Shown piece by piece: positions 1 through 7,508 of a stretch of 64,000 nucleotides of DNA. How positions within the stretch are numbered: position 1 is the first letter of the stretch; each line of letters starts with the position of its first letter. Both the position numbers and the translations under genes were made by a program. The notes under the pieces are model-generated. The model was not told the DNA's origin, searched no databases, and saw nothing but the letters and a program-made list of their open reading frames with translations. Origin of the DNA: Synechococcus sp. A10-1-5-1 (lineage in GTDB: Bacteria > Cyanobacteriota > Cyanobacteriia > PCC-6307 > Cyanobiaceae). The stretch covers positions 744,001 through 808,000 of the forward strand of contig NZ_CP096032.1 of NCBI RefSeq assembly GCF_023115425.1, written 5' to 3'.

Positions 1-23
1 AGTTTTCAGGTTCCGTCTAAGGA

Positions 24-425
24 ATGACCATTTACGTTGGAAACCTCTCGTTCCAAGCAGAACAAGAGGATTTGCTTGACCTGTTCAGCCAGTACGGCGA
101 GGTCAGCAAGTGCAGCCTGCCCCTCGATCGCGAGACCGGCCGCAAGCGCGGCTTCGCTTTCGTCGAAATGGCGAGCGACGCTGAAGAGCAAAAAGCCATC
201 GACGACCTCCAGAACGTCGAATGGATGGGTCGCATGATCCGCGTCAACAAAGCGACCCCCCGTGAGGGCGGTGGCGGCGGCGGCGGCGGTCGTGGTGGCT
301 ACGGCGGCGGCTACGGCGGTGGCGGCGGCAATCGCGGCGGCGGCTATGGCGGCGGTGGCGGTGGCTACGGCGGTGGCGGCGGTGGCGGCTACGGCGGTGG
401 CGGCGGCGGCGGCAATCGCTGGTGA
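24..425 (+). CDS. Glycine-rich RNA-binding protein (single RRM)
   Basis: The 133-residue protein has one N-terminal RRM with RNP2 (IYVGNL, residues 3-8) and RNP1 (KRGFAFVEM, 41-49). From about residue 81 the tail is almost entirely Gly with scattered Tyr, Arg and Asn. This is the architecture of the cyanobacterial Rbp family, small RNA-binding proteins linked to cold response and RNA metabolism. An AAGGA just before the ATG serves as ribosome binding site. A strong terminator follows about 55 bases after the stop. The promoter probably lies left of the window edge. Which paralogue it is cannot be told from the sequence alone. Confidence 0.95.
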   Translation: MTIYVGNLSFQAEQEDLLDLFSQYGEVSKCSLPLDRETGRKRGFAFVEMASDAEEQKAIDDLQNVEWMGRMIRVNKATPREGGGGGGGGRGGYGGGYGGGGGNRGGGYGGGGGGYGGGGGGGYGGGGGGGNRW

Positions 426-478
426 TTGAGTTGCGCTCTAGGCCTCACGGCCAGGGCGCTACTCCCCCAAATCCCAAG

Positions 479-527
479 AAAAATCCCTGTCCAAGGCCCA
501 TCACGGGTCCTGGTACAGGGATTTTTT
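479..527. terminator. Bidirectional rho-independent terminator
   Basis: An A-run, an AATCCCTGT arm, a GC-rich inner hairpin, the complementary ACAGGGATT arm and a T-run form a hairpin that can terminate both strands. It sits between the convergent RRM gene and the small minus-strand ORF. Confidence 0.9.
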
Positions 528-551
528 GATGCTGAGGGGACAAGCCAACGC

Positions 552-752
552 TCAGGCGCGGACCTCGAGCGCCTCGCTCTCCATCAGATCCTGCAGCTGG
601 TCCCGCTGCCACTCCTTGCAGCGCACTTCGGAGACGGGATGAATGGGCTGCAGCTCGCCTTCACGGGGCTCAGGCAAGGCACTTCGAAGTGAGCGCCTTC
701 TCAGCTTGGCCGTCCAGCGATGGAAGCGATGAAACGATCTCGAACGGGTCAT
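552..752 (-). CDS. Small basic conserved-type hypothetical protein
   Basis: A 66-residue protein with an Arg-rich N-terminal half (RSRSFHRFHRWTAKLRRRSL) and an acidic C-terminus. No family is recognised. Support that it is a real gene: an AGGAGG motif lies 6 bases before the ATG at 752, which favours this start over the GTG two codons upstream, and the gene runs into a bidirectional terminator shared with the RRM gene. The basic half could bind nucleic acid, but that is only inference from composition. Confidence 0.6.
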   Translation of the reverse strand: MTRSRSFHRFHRWTAKLRRRSLRSALPEPREGELQPIHPVSEVRCKEWQRDQLQDLMESEALEVRA

Positions 753-862
753 ACACACCCTCCTGTCAGAGACACCACGGTTCTAACGCTGGTGCGATCA
801 GGAAATCAGTTCCTCGTGAGCAGCTTCATATTCAATTCAGCCCGCCGGCGTTGAATGGCGCC

Positions 863-2653
863 ATGACCACAGCTCAACCCCCACTGCGCCGTCTGCTGCG
901 CGCCCTTAGGCCCCATCGCCGCTTGGTCCGGCTTGCAGCGCTCTGCTCTGTGCTGAACAAGTTGTTCGACTTGGCACCGCCGGTGCTGATTGCCCTAGCG
1001 GTGAATGTGGTTGTCCAGCAAGACACCTCCTGGCTGGCCAGCTGGGGAGTGACCTCGATCCCCGGGCAACTCGGGGTCCTGGCGGGACTCTCGTTTGTGA
1101 TCTGGAGCGCGGAGTCACTGTTCGAGTACCTCTATGCGCTGCTCTGGCGCAACCTGGCCCAGACGGTGCAGCACGAGCTCAGGCTGGAGGCCTACGACCA
1201 TCTCCAACGCTTGGAGATGGGCTTTTTCGAATCCAGCTCCAGCGGCCGACTGCTGGCGATCCTCAACGACGACATCAATCAGCTCGAACGTTTTCTTGAC
1301 CACGGCGCCAACGAGGTGCTGCAGCTGATCACAACCGTCCTGGCGGTGGGGGGCGCCATGGTCTGGCTTTCGCCAACGGTGGCTGGGGTCTCCTTCCTAC
1401 CCATTCCCCTGATCCTCTGGGGCTCCTTGCACTTCCAGAAGCGCCTGCAACCGCGCTACCGCGAGGTGCGCGAGCGGGCAGGGGACCTGGCCAGCCGACT
1501 CGCCAACAACCTCGGAGGAATGCTCACCATTAAGAGCTACGCCGCCGAGCAGTGGGAGACCGATCGCCTCTGCAACCAGAGCCGTGCTTACCAGAAGAGC
1601 AACAGCAAAGCGATTCGCCTCTCGGCAGCCTTTATTCCTCTGATTCGCTTCGCGATCCTTTTTGCCTTTCTGGCGATCTTGGTCATTGGCGGCCTTCAGG
1701 CCTGGCGCGGAGCGATTGATGTCGGCACCTATTCCTTCCTGGTCTTCATTACCCAACGCCTGCTCTGGCCGCTGACCAGCTTGGGGCGAACCCTGGATGA
1801 CTACCAACGGGCCATGGCCTCGACCCAGCGGGTTCTGGATTTACTCGACACCCCCATCGCCATCCCCAGCGGCCATCGCCCACTGCCCAGCCAGAACGTC
1901 CGCGGTCAGATCCGCTTTGAACGGGTGCGCTTCGGCTACAGCGGCCGGGACCTGCTGCTGCGGGACTTTGATCTGGAGATTCCCGCCGGCAGCACCCTGG
2001 GAATCGTCGGGGCCACGGGCTCCGGCAAGAGCACCATTGTGAAACTGCTGCTGCGCCTCTACGAATTGCAGAGCGGAACGATCCGCATCGATGATCAGCC
2101 TGTCCAGGAGTTGGAGCTGGGGGACCTGCGCAAGGCGATTGGCCTGGTGAGCCAGGAGGTCTTCCTCTTCCACGGCACCGTGGCCGAGAACATTGCCTAC
2201 GGCAGCTTTGACGCTTCTCGCGCTGCCATCGAGCAGGCGGCGCAACTGGCGGAAGCCTCACGCTTTATCGAGGCCTTGCCGCAGGGCTACGACACGGTGG
2301 TCGGAGAGCGGGGTCAACGCCTCTCCGGGGGACAGCGCCAACGGATTGCCCTGGCCCGAGCGATTCTCAAAAATCCGCCCGTGCTGATCCTTGATGAGGC
2401 CACCGCTGCGGTGGACAACGAAACCGAAGCGGCCATTCAGCGCTCCCTCGAGCGGATCACCGCCGAGCGCACCACCTTGGTGATTGCGCACCGCCTCTCC
2501 ACCGTGCGCCATGCGGATCGGATCGTGGTCATGGACCAGGGACGGATCGTGGAGAGCGGCAGCCACGAGGAGCTCATTGCGGCCGGCGGGGCCTACGTCA
2601 ATCTCTGGCGCGTTCAGGCCGGACTGCGCCAGAACGAGGCCCTAGCTCTCTAA
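863..2653 (+). CDS. ABC exporter, fused permease and ATPase (MsbA-like half transporter)
   Basis: A 596-residue half transporter. The N-terminal ~320 residues carry about six hydrophobic segments of an ABC type-1 exporter domain. The ATPase domain follows with Walker A (GATGSGKST, near residue 383), the signature LSGGQ (near 486), Walker B with the catalytic Glu (LILDEAT, near 506) and the switch His (IAHRLS, near 541). The ATG at 863 is preferred because the frame upstream lacks membrane character. It should act as a homodimer in the inner membrane exporting lipid, drug or peptide; the substrate cannot be inferred. There is no C39 peptidase domain. Confidence 0.93.
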   Translation: MTTAQPPLRRLLRALRPHRRLVRLAALCSVLNKLFDLAPPVLIALAVNVVVQQDTSWLASWGVTSIPGQLGVLAGLSFVIWSAESLFEYLYALLWRNLAQTVQHELRLEAYDHLQRLEMGFFESSSSGRLLAILNDDINQLERFLDHGANEVLQLITTVLAVGGAMVWLSPTVAGVSFLPIPLILWGSLHFQKRLQPRYREVRERAGDLASRLANNLGGMLTIKSYAAEQWETDRLCNQSRAYQKSNSKAIRLSAAFIPLIRFAILFAFLAILVIGGLQAWRGAIDVGTYSFLVFITQRLLWPLTSLGRTLDDYQRAMASTQRVLDLLDTPIAIPSGHRPLPSQNVRGQIRFERVRFGYSGRDLLLRDFDLEIPAGSTLGIVGATGSGKSTIVKLLLRLYELQSGTIRIDDQPVQELELGDLRKAIGLVSQEVFLFHGTVAENIAYGSFDASRAAIEQAAQLAEASRFIEALPQGYDTVVGERGQRLSGGQRQRIALARAILKNPPVLILDEATAAVDNETEAAIQRSLERITAERTTLVIAHRLSTVRHADRIVVMDQGRIVESGSHEELIAAGGAYVNLWRVQAGLRQNEALAL

Positions 2654-2719
2654 CCAGCCAAAGAACTGGCACCAAAGCAAGGGGGCCCACAAGATGGGCG
2701 GCAGAAAAAGAAATAAATT

Positions 2720-3661
2720 GTGAGAATGAAGAGTCCCATCCTGAAAACAGCCCCAGCCAGTCCGATGCCCCGCCGCCGCGATGAACGCGGCGCGATGTTG
2801 ACGGCCATTGGCTTTGGGCTGGGTGGTGGACTCCTACTGGCCTCTCCAGTCGCGGACTACCTCAGTAGTCCCCAGGTGAGCGAGCGCCATCAGCTGGTCA
2901 ATCCCTTCAGCAGCTGGAACAGCCTCAGCGACGCTGATGTGGTGATCCTCGGGACCGATGTGGGCGGCGGCAACACCGATGTGATGTACACCATGCGTGT
3001 GCAGAACGGGGTCACCAAGCTGCTGCAGGTGCCCCGCGACACCTACATCAATTCCAGCAGCTTTGGCCCGGTGAAGGCCAATGCCCTCTATGCCTATGGC
3101 GGCCCCGATGCCGTGAAGGCCGAGCTCTCAAAGCACCTTGGGCGGCCGGTACGCCACCACATCTTGGTGAACCTGGCGGTGATCCGGCGCCTTGGTGATG
3201 CCCTCGGCGGCCTTGAGGTCAACGTGCCCAAGCGCATGTGGTACCACGACAACACCCAAGGCCTGCACATCGATCTGCAGCCCGGGAGACAGGTTCTCAA
3301 GGGCCGAGACCTCGAAGGCTTCCTGCGCTTCCGCCACGACGAGATGGGTGACATCGGTCGCCTGGATCGCCAGCGCTTGGTGCTCAAGGCCCTGTTCAAA
3401 CAGATCACCCGTCCGGAGAGCCTGGTGCGCCTGCCCTCGCTCCTGGCCGTCGCCGGCAAAGACCTGCGCACGGACCTCGGGCCGATGGAAATCGGTGGCT
3501 TGATCAGCGCCATGGGCAGCACCGAACTCAATGCCGAGCGCCTCGGCGGTCAGCCCTTCATGCATGAGGGCGTCAGCTATTGGAAAGCCGAATGGCCGGA
3601 AGCAACCGCGGCCGGAGCCGCGGCAGCGGGAAGCTCCGAGCGCTTCAAATTCCTCTTCTAG
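2720..3661 (+). CDS. LytR-CpsA-Psr (LCP) family cell-wall glycopolymer transferase
   Basis: About 313 residues: a short cytoplasmic N-terminus, one membrane anchor (about residues 29-50), then an extracytoplasmic LCP domain. Family motifs are present: GTDVGG near the domain start, the core VPRDTY with the conserved Arg and Asp, and RFRHDEMGDIGRLDRQ with the second Arg/Asp cluster. LCP proteins transfer glycopolymers from undecaprenyl-pyrophosphate onto peptidoglycan. The start is uncertain: GTG 2720, ATG 2726 or ATG 2765, none with a clear ribosome binding site. It is convergent with the next gene and shares its CTAG stop tetranucleotide. Confidence 0.9.
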   Translation: MRMKSPILKTAPASPMPRRRDERGAMLTAIGFGLGGGLLLASPVADYLSSPQVSERHQLVNPFSSWNSLSDADVVILGTDVGGGNTDVMYTMRVQNGVTKLLQVPRDTYINSSSFGPVKANALYAYGGPDAVKAELSKHLGRPVRHHILVNLAVIRRLGDALGGLEVNVPKRMWYHDNTQGLHIDLQPGRQVLKGRDLEGFLRFRHDEMGDIGRLDRQRLVLKALFKQITRPESLVRLPSLLAVAGKDLRTDLGPMEIGGLISAMGSTELNAERLGGQPFMHEGVSYWKAEWPEATAAGAAAAGSSERFKFLF

Positions 3662-3876
3662 GGCTCCTCAAGAGCACCGGAGCGATAGGCCGAAGGAACG
3701 GCGACAAGAAACAGACCCCACCAGGCCAGAACAGCAACGGCCACTGGTGCGCTGATCCACCAGCGGTGCAGCAGGAACCAACTGGCGGCGATCACCAGTA
3801 CTCCGGTCAAGAGGATCGACCAGGGCTGGCACCACCAGGGCTTCAGGCTCCAGAACGCGGGTTGGGACTCAGGCAT
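3658..3876 (-). CDS. Small two-helix membrane protein (DUF6737-like)
   Basis: A 72-residue protein with a short polar N-terminus, the phrase FWSLKPWWCQPWSILLTG and two hydrophobic helices (about 19-36 and 42-61). The Trp-rich beginning matches my recollection of the cyanobacterial DUF6737 family, function unknown. Its stop overlaps the LCP stop in a shared CTAG. Start and end fit a compact single gene. Confidence 0.75.
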   Translation of the reverse strand: MPESQPAFWSLKPWWCQPWSILLTGVLVIAASWFLLHRWWISAPVAVAVLAWWGLFLVAVPSAYRSGALEEP

Positions 3877-3943
3877 GGATTCAGAACGAGCTCATCTCAG
3901 CAGTTCTCCATAAGCTCCCCGCAGAACAACGACGCCGCGGCCT

Positions 3944-4897
3944 GTGGATGCCCTGCTGGTGCGCAACACCCTCAAGATGTTCACGGCGGTGTTCATCACG
4001 GCGGCCATTGCTCTGTGGTTTGAGCGAATTGAGTTTGTTTGGTATCCGCTGATGGCGGTGGTGATTGTTGTCGATGACAACGATGACCACACCGTCAAAG
4101 CGGCGACCGCTCGAGTGATGGGAACGGTGGTGGGAGGACTGGTGACCTTTGTGGTGCACACCATCCTCAGCGGCTGGGTCGGGGTGATGGCCTCAATCCT
4201 GTTGTTGATTCCCGTCTTGCGCCTCTTCGGCTGGCAATCGGGCCTGAGCACCGCGGCCACCTTGAGTGTGATGTTCCTGATGATTCCTCGCTACGAGGCG
4301 TTGGATTGGGACTACGTCTTCAACCGCGGCCTCGACACAGTGGTGGGCTGCCTGGTGGCCTTGGGGGTGGGCTTGCTGTTCTGGCCGCGCAATAGCTACC
4401 GGGAGTTGCAGAGGCTCGACCATCGACTCCTGGCTGATCTGCAGAGCCAACTGGAGCGCTACCAGGGCTGGCTCAATGGAGAGCAGGGGCGACCCAGACC
4501 GCTGAACACCGCTCCCCTGACCAGTGACTTGATGAAAATGACGGATTTGGTGGAGCGGGAACGCCGCGGCCCGCGCCAGAAGCGCCTGCACTCCAGCCGC
4601 TGGCAGCAACGACTGCGGCTCTGGCAGCTCGTGCAGTTCCACTGGATTGCCTGGGAGCGCTTAATCGAAGGTCTACCCACGCTTGAAATCGGGCGAGCCA
4701 CTCCGCTGCAGGAGTGCATCCGCGGGCTGAATCAGCAGCTGCAAGGCGCAGGCCAAGCCACGCCAACCCGTGCGCCCCAACTCTGGCAAGAGCTAGCCCA
4801 AACCCAACAGCTCCCCCTCTTGCAGTTGCTTGCCCTCGAAGAAGAGACCAGGCCCCTACACGCCAGCCTGGGGACCCTGGCACGCCAGCCATGCTGA
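3944..4897 (+). CDS. FUSC-family membrane protein, first of a tandem pair
   Basis: A 317-residue protein starting at GTG. The first ~150 residues hold several hydrophobic helices with a fusaric-acid-resistance/aromatic-acid-exporter (FUSC) look, including WYPLMAVVIVVDDNDDHTVK and repeated Gly-rich helices. The rest is a soluble helical region. Full-length FUSC exporters such as AaeB have two such halves in one chain of about 650 residues. Here each half is a separate gene, and the next ORF begins inside this one's stop (ATGCTGA), so the two are probably co-translated and may form one complex. The substrate is unknown. Confidence 0.8.
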   Translation: MDALLVRNTLKMFTAVFITAAIALWFERIEFVWYPLMAVVIVVDDNDDHTVKAATARVMGTVVGGLVTFVVHTILSGWVGVMASILLLIPVLRLFGWQSGLSTAATLSVMFLMIPRYEALDWDYVFNRGLDTVVGCLVALGVGLLFWPRNSYRELQRLDHRLLADLQSQLERYQGWLNGEQGRPRPLNTAPLTSDLMKMTDLVERERRGPRQKRLHSSRWQQRLRLWQLVQFHWIAWERLIEGLPTLEIGRATPLQECIRGLNQQLQGAGQATPTRAPQLWQELAQTQQLPLLQLLALEEETRPLHASLGTLARQPC

Positions 4898-5937
4898 TCA
4901 GCCGCGCGGAATTAAGGCTGGCCCTGGCAGCTGGCCTCTGCAATGGCTTCGCCGCGATGAGCGGCTTGGCCTATGGCTTCTACTCCCCGTTGGCGGTGGT
5001 CTCCATCGGGACAGGGAGTTACGGCGGCGCGATTGAGTTGGGTCGTCAACGGCTGCTGGGGACCGTACTGGGCTCGATCCTGCTGCTGGTGGGCTACTGG
5101 GGATTAAGGGATCTGCCGATGCCACTCGCCATTGCCATCACCCTGGCCTCCCTACGGCTACTGGGGGGTTGGCTCAAGCTCTTGGTTGGCTACAAAGTGG
5201 GAGGACTGATCGTGGTGATGGGCTGGCTCTCCCATTCCACCGACCTGGGCACCTGGATTCCACTGCGCTTCTTCTGGACCGTCTTTGGCGTTCTGGTGGG
5301 CCTGCTGAGCCTGCGTCTGTTCTGGCCGACCCGCAGCCTCGACACCATCCTGCAGCAGTACGGCGCCCTCTTCAGCGACCTGCGACTGACCTACCAAGAC
5401 TTGGCCCAACGCCTGGAGAACAGCACCAGAGCGGCACCGGGGATCGCGGACTACAAGCGCCTGCGCGCTCGCCTGATCAGCCTGCGAGGACTGCGGCCGG
5501 CCCTTACCCTGGAACTGGGTGAAGGAGCCAGCCACCATCCCAGCGTTCGGCTGGTGCAGTGCCTCGATGACGCCTGCTCGCGCCTGATCCTGATGGTGGG
5601 TGGAATGGTGCACCGGGCCCCCACGCTGAACGACAGCGCTTTGATCGAACAGCTCCATCAGGGCGAAGCCGCGTTGCTGCGCGTCCTGAGCCAGAGGCTG
5701 GAGCAGTGGGAGGCACAACTCTCTGCGCGCCGACGCACCCTGCCCCTGCCGCCTAGTTCAGCCTTGACCTTGCCCCAGGCTTGGCTGGATCTGAACCACG
5801 AACTCGCAGACCCCAGCTTGAACCGAATCCCGCTGGAGCGGCTGGAGCGGATCGCCGCTCGGCTGCTGCTCTGCCGCCAGGCGGAGCAGGCGATGCAGGA
5901 CGCCGAACGGACCTGGGCCGGCTTACTACCGCGCTAG
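4891..5937 (+). CDS. FUSC-family membrane protein, second of a tandem pair
   Basis: A 348-residue protein. The ATG at 4891 overlaps the stop of the preceding FUSC gene by 7 bases; the open frame extends further upstream but would lie inside that gene. N-terminal hydrophobic helices (about residues 12-150) are followed by a long soluble helical domain, the same plan as its neighbour. It ends in a CTAG shared with the convergent small membrane protein. It probably forms a hetero-oligomer with the first FUSC protein. Confidence 0.8.
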   Translation: MLISRAELRLALAAGLCNGFAAMSGLAYGFYSPLAVVSIGTGSYGGAIELGRQRLLGTVLGSILLLVGYWGLRDLPMPLAIAITLASLRLLGGWLKLLVGYKVGGLIVVMGWLSHSTDLGTWIPLRFFWTVFGVLVGLLSLRLFWPTRSLDTILQQYGALFSDLRLTYQDLAQRLENSTRAAPGIADYKRLRARLISLRGLRPALTLELGEGASHHPSVRLVQCLDDACSRLILMVGGMVHRAPTLNDSALIEQLHQGEAALLRVLSQRLEQWEAQLSARRRTLPLPPSSALTLPQAWLDLNHELADPSLNRIPLERLERIAARLLLCRQAEQAMQDAERTWAGLLPR

Positions 5938-6134
5938 GACTCCGGCCTGGAGGCCCACCAGCGCTCAACCCGATAGCCCAAGACCACCAGCAGCACCACG
6001 AGCCAGAACCACAGCTCCGGGGCGTTGGCGTTGAAAAGGATCAACAGCAACACCACCTCCGCCACCAACCAGGGCAACTCCTTGCGCAGAAGGGCATTGC
6101 GAATGGGAGGTAAGCGCCAGGCCTTGAGCTTCAC
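5934..6134 (-). CDS. Small two-helix membrane protein coupled to the HlyD gene
   Basis: About 66 residues, basic N-terminus then two adjacent hydrophobic stretches (LVAEVVLLLILF and LWFWLVVLLVVLGY). I chose the GTG at 6134 because it overlaps the HlyD stop as GTGA, the coupling used throughout this window; the frame also allows an ATG at 6173. Position and size recall AaeX, the small partner in aromatic-acid efflux operons, but sequence similarity to DUF1656 is not evident, so this is analogy only. Confidence 0.6.
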   Translation of the reverse strand: MKLKAWRLPPIRNALLRKELPWLVAEVVLLLILFNANAPELWFWLVVLLVVLGYRVERWWASRPES

Positions 6135-7438
6135 TCCAAGGTTCCGGGCTGCCTGAGGAAGGGACGGTTCCATAGGGCGTCAATTCTGAGGGTGCGGTAG
6201 CCGCCGGTGAGCGAACGCAGCCCCGGAAGCACATAACTCAAGGGGGAGCGCCACTCCACGTAGCCATGGGCGTTCAGGGTCAGGCCATCGCGGACGGGGA
6301 AGACCCCACTGCCCCCGGAGAGGGTCCAGCGGTAGCCGTCATTGCTCCAACGGTCGCGCCCCAACTCGATCTCCGCGCGCATCACCGGGCCCTCCTTGGT
6401 GAGTTCCTTGGCCAGCTGGGGGTTGCCAGTGGTGGTGGAGACGTCGTCCTCGGTGGCAGGCAGGGTCAGGACCTGGGTGACCTGCCCCACGATGCCGCCG
6501 AAGCGCCCGCGCTGTTTCCACTGCGGTACCAATTCCATCCGCAACCCCAGGGGCAAACGCCGGGCATCGGCTGGGGAGAAATAGGCCACGGCCCGCAGCG
6601 GTGGGGCCTTGGCACCAGGCTGCTGCGGACGTCCGATCGTGCCCAGCCGCTGTCCTGTCGAGACGGTTTGCCCTGAGATGACCTGAATGTCGAGCAGGCT
6701 GCCGTCTCGGCCGGCCAAGACCTCCCCGTCGTAGGCAATCTGCGCTTCGGTCACGCGAATCTGCCGCTTGAGGTCATCGATCTGATAGCGGCGATTGAGG
6801 GCCTCGGTCTCGATGTCGAGCTTCACCTGCTCGTAATCGGTCAGCACCTTCTTGCGCTGGATCTTCACCGCGTCGAGATCGACGCTGGTGTTCGTGAAGC
6901 CCTGCTGCACGGCCACCACCTCGCGGGAGAGCGGGGCCACGACTTCCCGGCGAGCCAACCAATCGAGATTGCTCAGCTTGGAGCTGTAGGTGGACTGGAG
7001 CTGGGCATAGCGGGCGCTGTCGTCGGTCAACTTCGCCAGGGCCACCTCCACAGCGCGCTTTTCGGTCTCCAAGCGGAGCAGATCGCGCTGATCAAGATCG
7101 GCATTAATTCGCTCCAACTGGGCCAGATTTCCCCGCTGCTGCGCCAGCTGTTTTTCCAGCACCGGCAGATAGAGGGTCATCAGGACCTGGCCCTTGCGCA
7201 CCGGCTCGCCCACCTTGACCGCGACGTCGAGCACCTGTCCCCCGGAGCGGGCATTGAGGACCCCAGCGTTATCGGGGTAGATGAAGACCCCCTGACCGCT
7301 CACCTCAGTAGGTATGGGCCAGAACACCGCCCAGAGCGCCAGAACTCCACCGACTCCAGCCAGGCAAACGCCCACCTGGTTGTGATCGCTCAAGCCCAGC
7401 CAACGCTGCTGGAGGTCCTGCCGACGTTGCTGCCACAT
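6131..7438 (-). CDS. HlyD-type membrane fusion protein (resembles NHLM-system secretion adaptor)
   Basis: A 435-residue adaptor with one membrane anchor (about 21-41), then SGQGVFIYP and a lipoyl/barrel-sandwich half (SGGQVLDVAVKVGEPVRKGQ). A long charged coiled coil (about 85-230) follows, then a second barrel half and a beta-rich C-terminal domain. The N-terminal layout resembles adaptors of NHLM/leader-peptide export systems, yet no peptidase-ABC partner is adjacent. The ATG at 7438 is chosen because further upstream the frame is only the complement of the divergent tolC gene. It presumably works with that TolC protein. Confidence 0.88.
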   Translation of the reverse strand: MWQQRRQDLQQRWLGLSDHNQVGVCLAGVGGVLALWAVFWPIPTEVSGQGVFIYPDNAGVLNARSGGQVLDVAVKVGEPVRKGQVLMTLYLPVLEKQLAQQRGNLAQLERINADLDQRDLLRLETEKRAVEVALAKLTDDSARYAQLQSTYSSKLSNLDWLARREVVAPLSREVVAVQQGFTNTSVDLDAVKIQRKKVLTDYEQVKLDIETEALNRRYQIDDLKRQIRVTEAQIAYDGEVLAGRDGSLLDIQVISGQTVSTGQRLGTIGRPQQPGAKAPPLRAVAYFSPADARRLPLGLRMELVPQWKQRGRFGGIVGQVTQVLTLPATEDDVSTTTGNPQLAKELTKEGPVMRAEIELGRDRWSNDGYRWTLSGGSGVFPVRDGLTLNAHGYVEWRSPLSYVLPGLRSLTGGYRTLRIDALWNRPFLRQPGTLE

Positions 7439-7508
7439 AGCGACAGGATGCTGGGCCTGAGCGATTCTGGCCAGATTCGTCAGACTGCAGCACAACTTCT
7501 CTTGGACG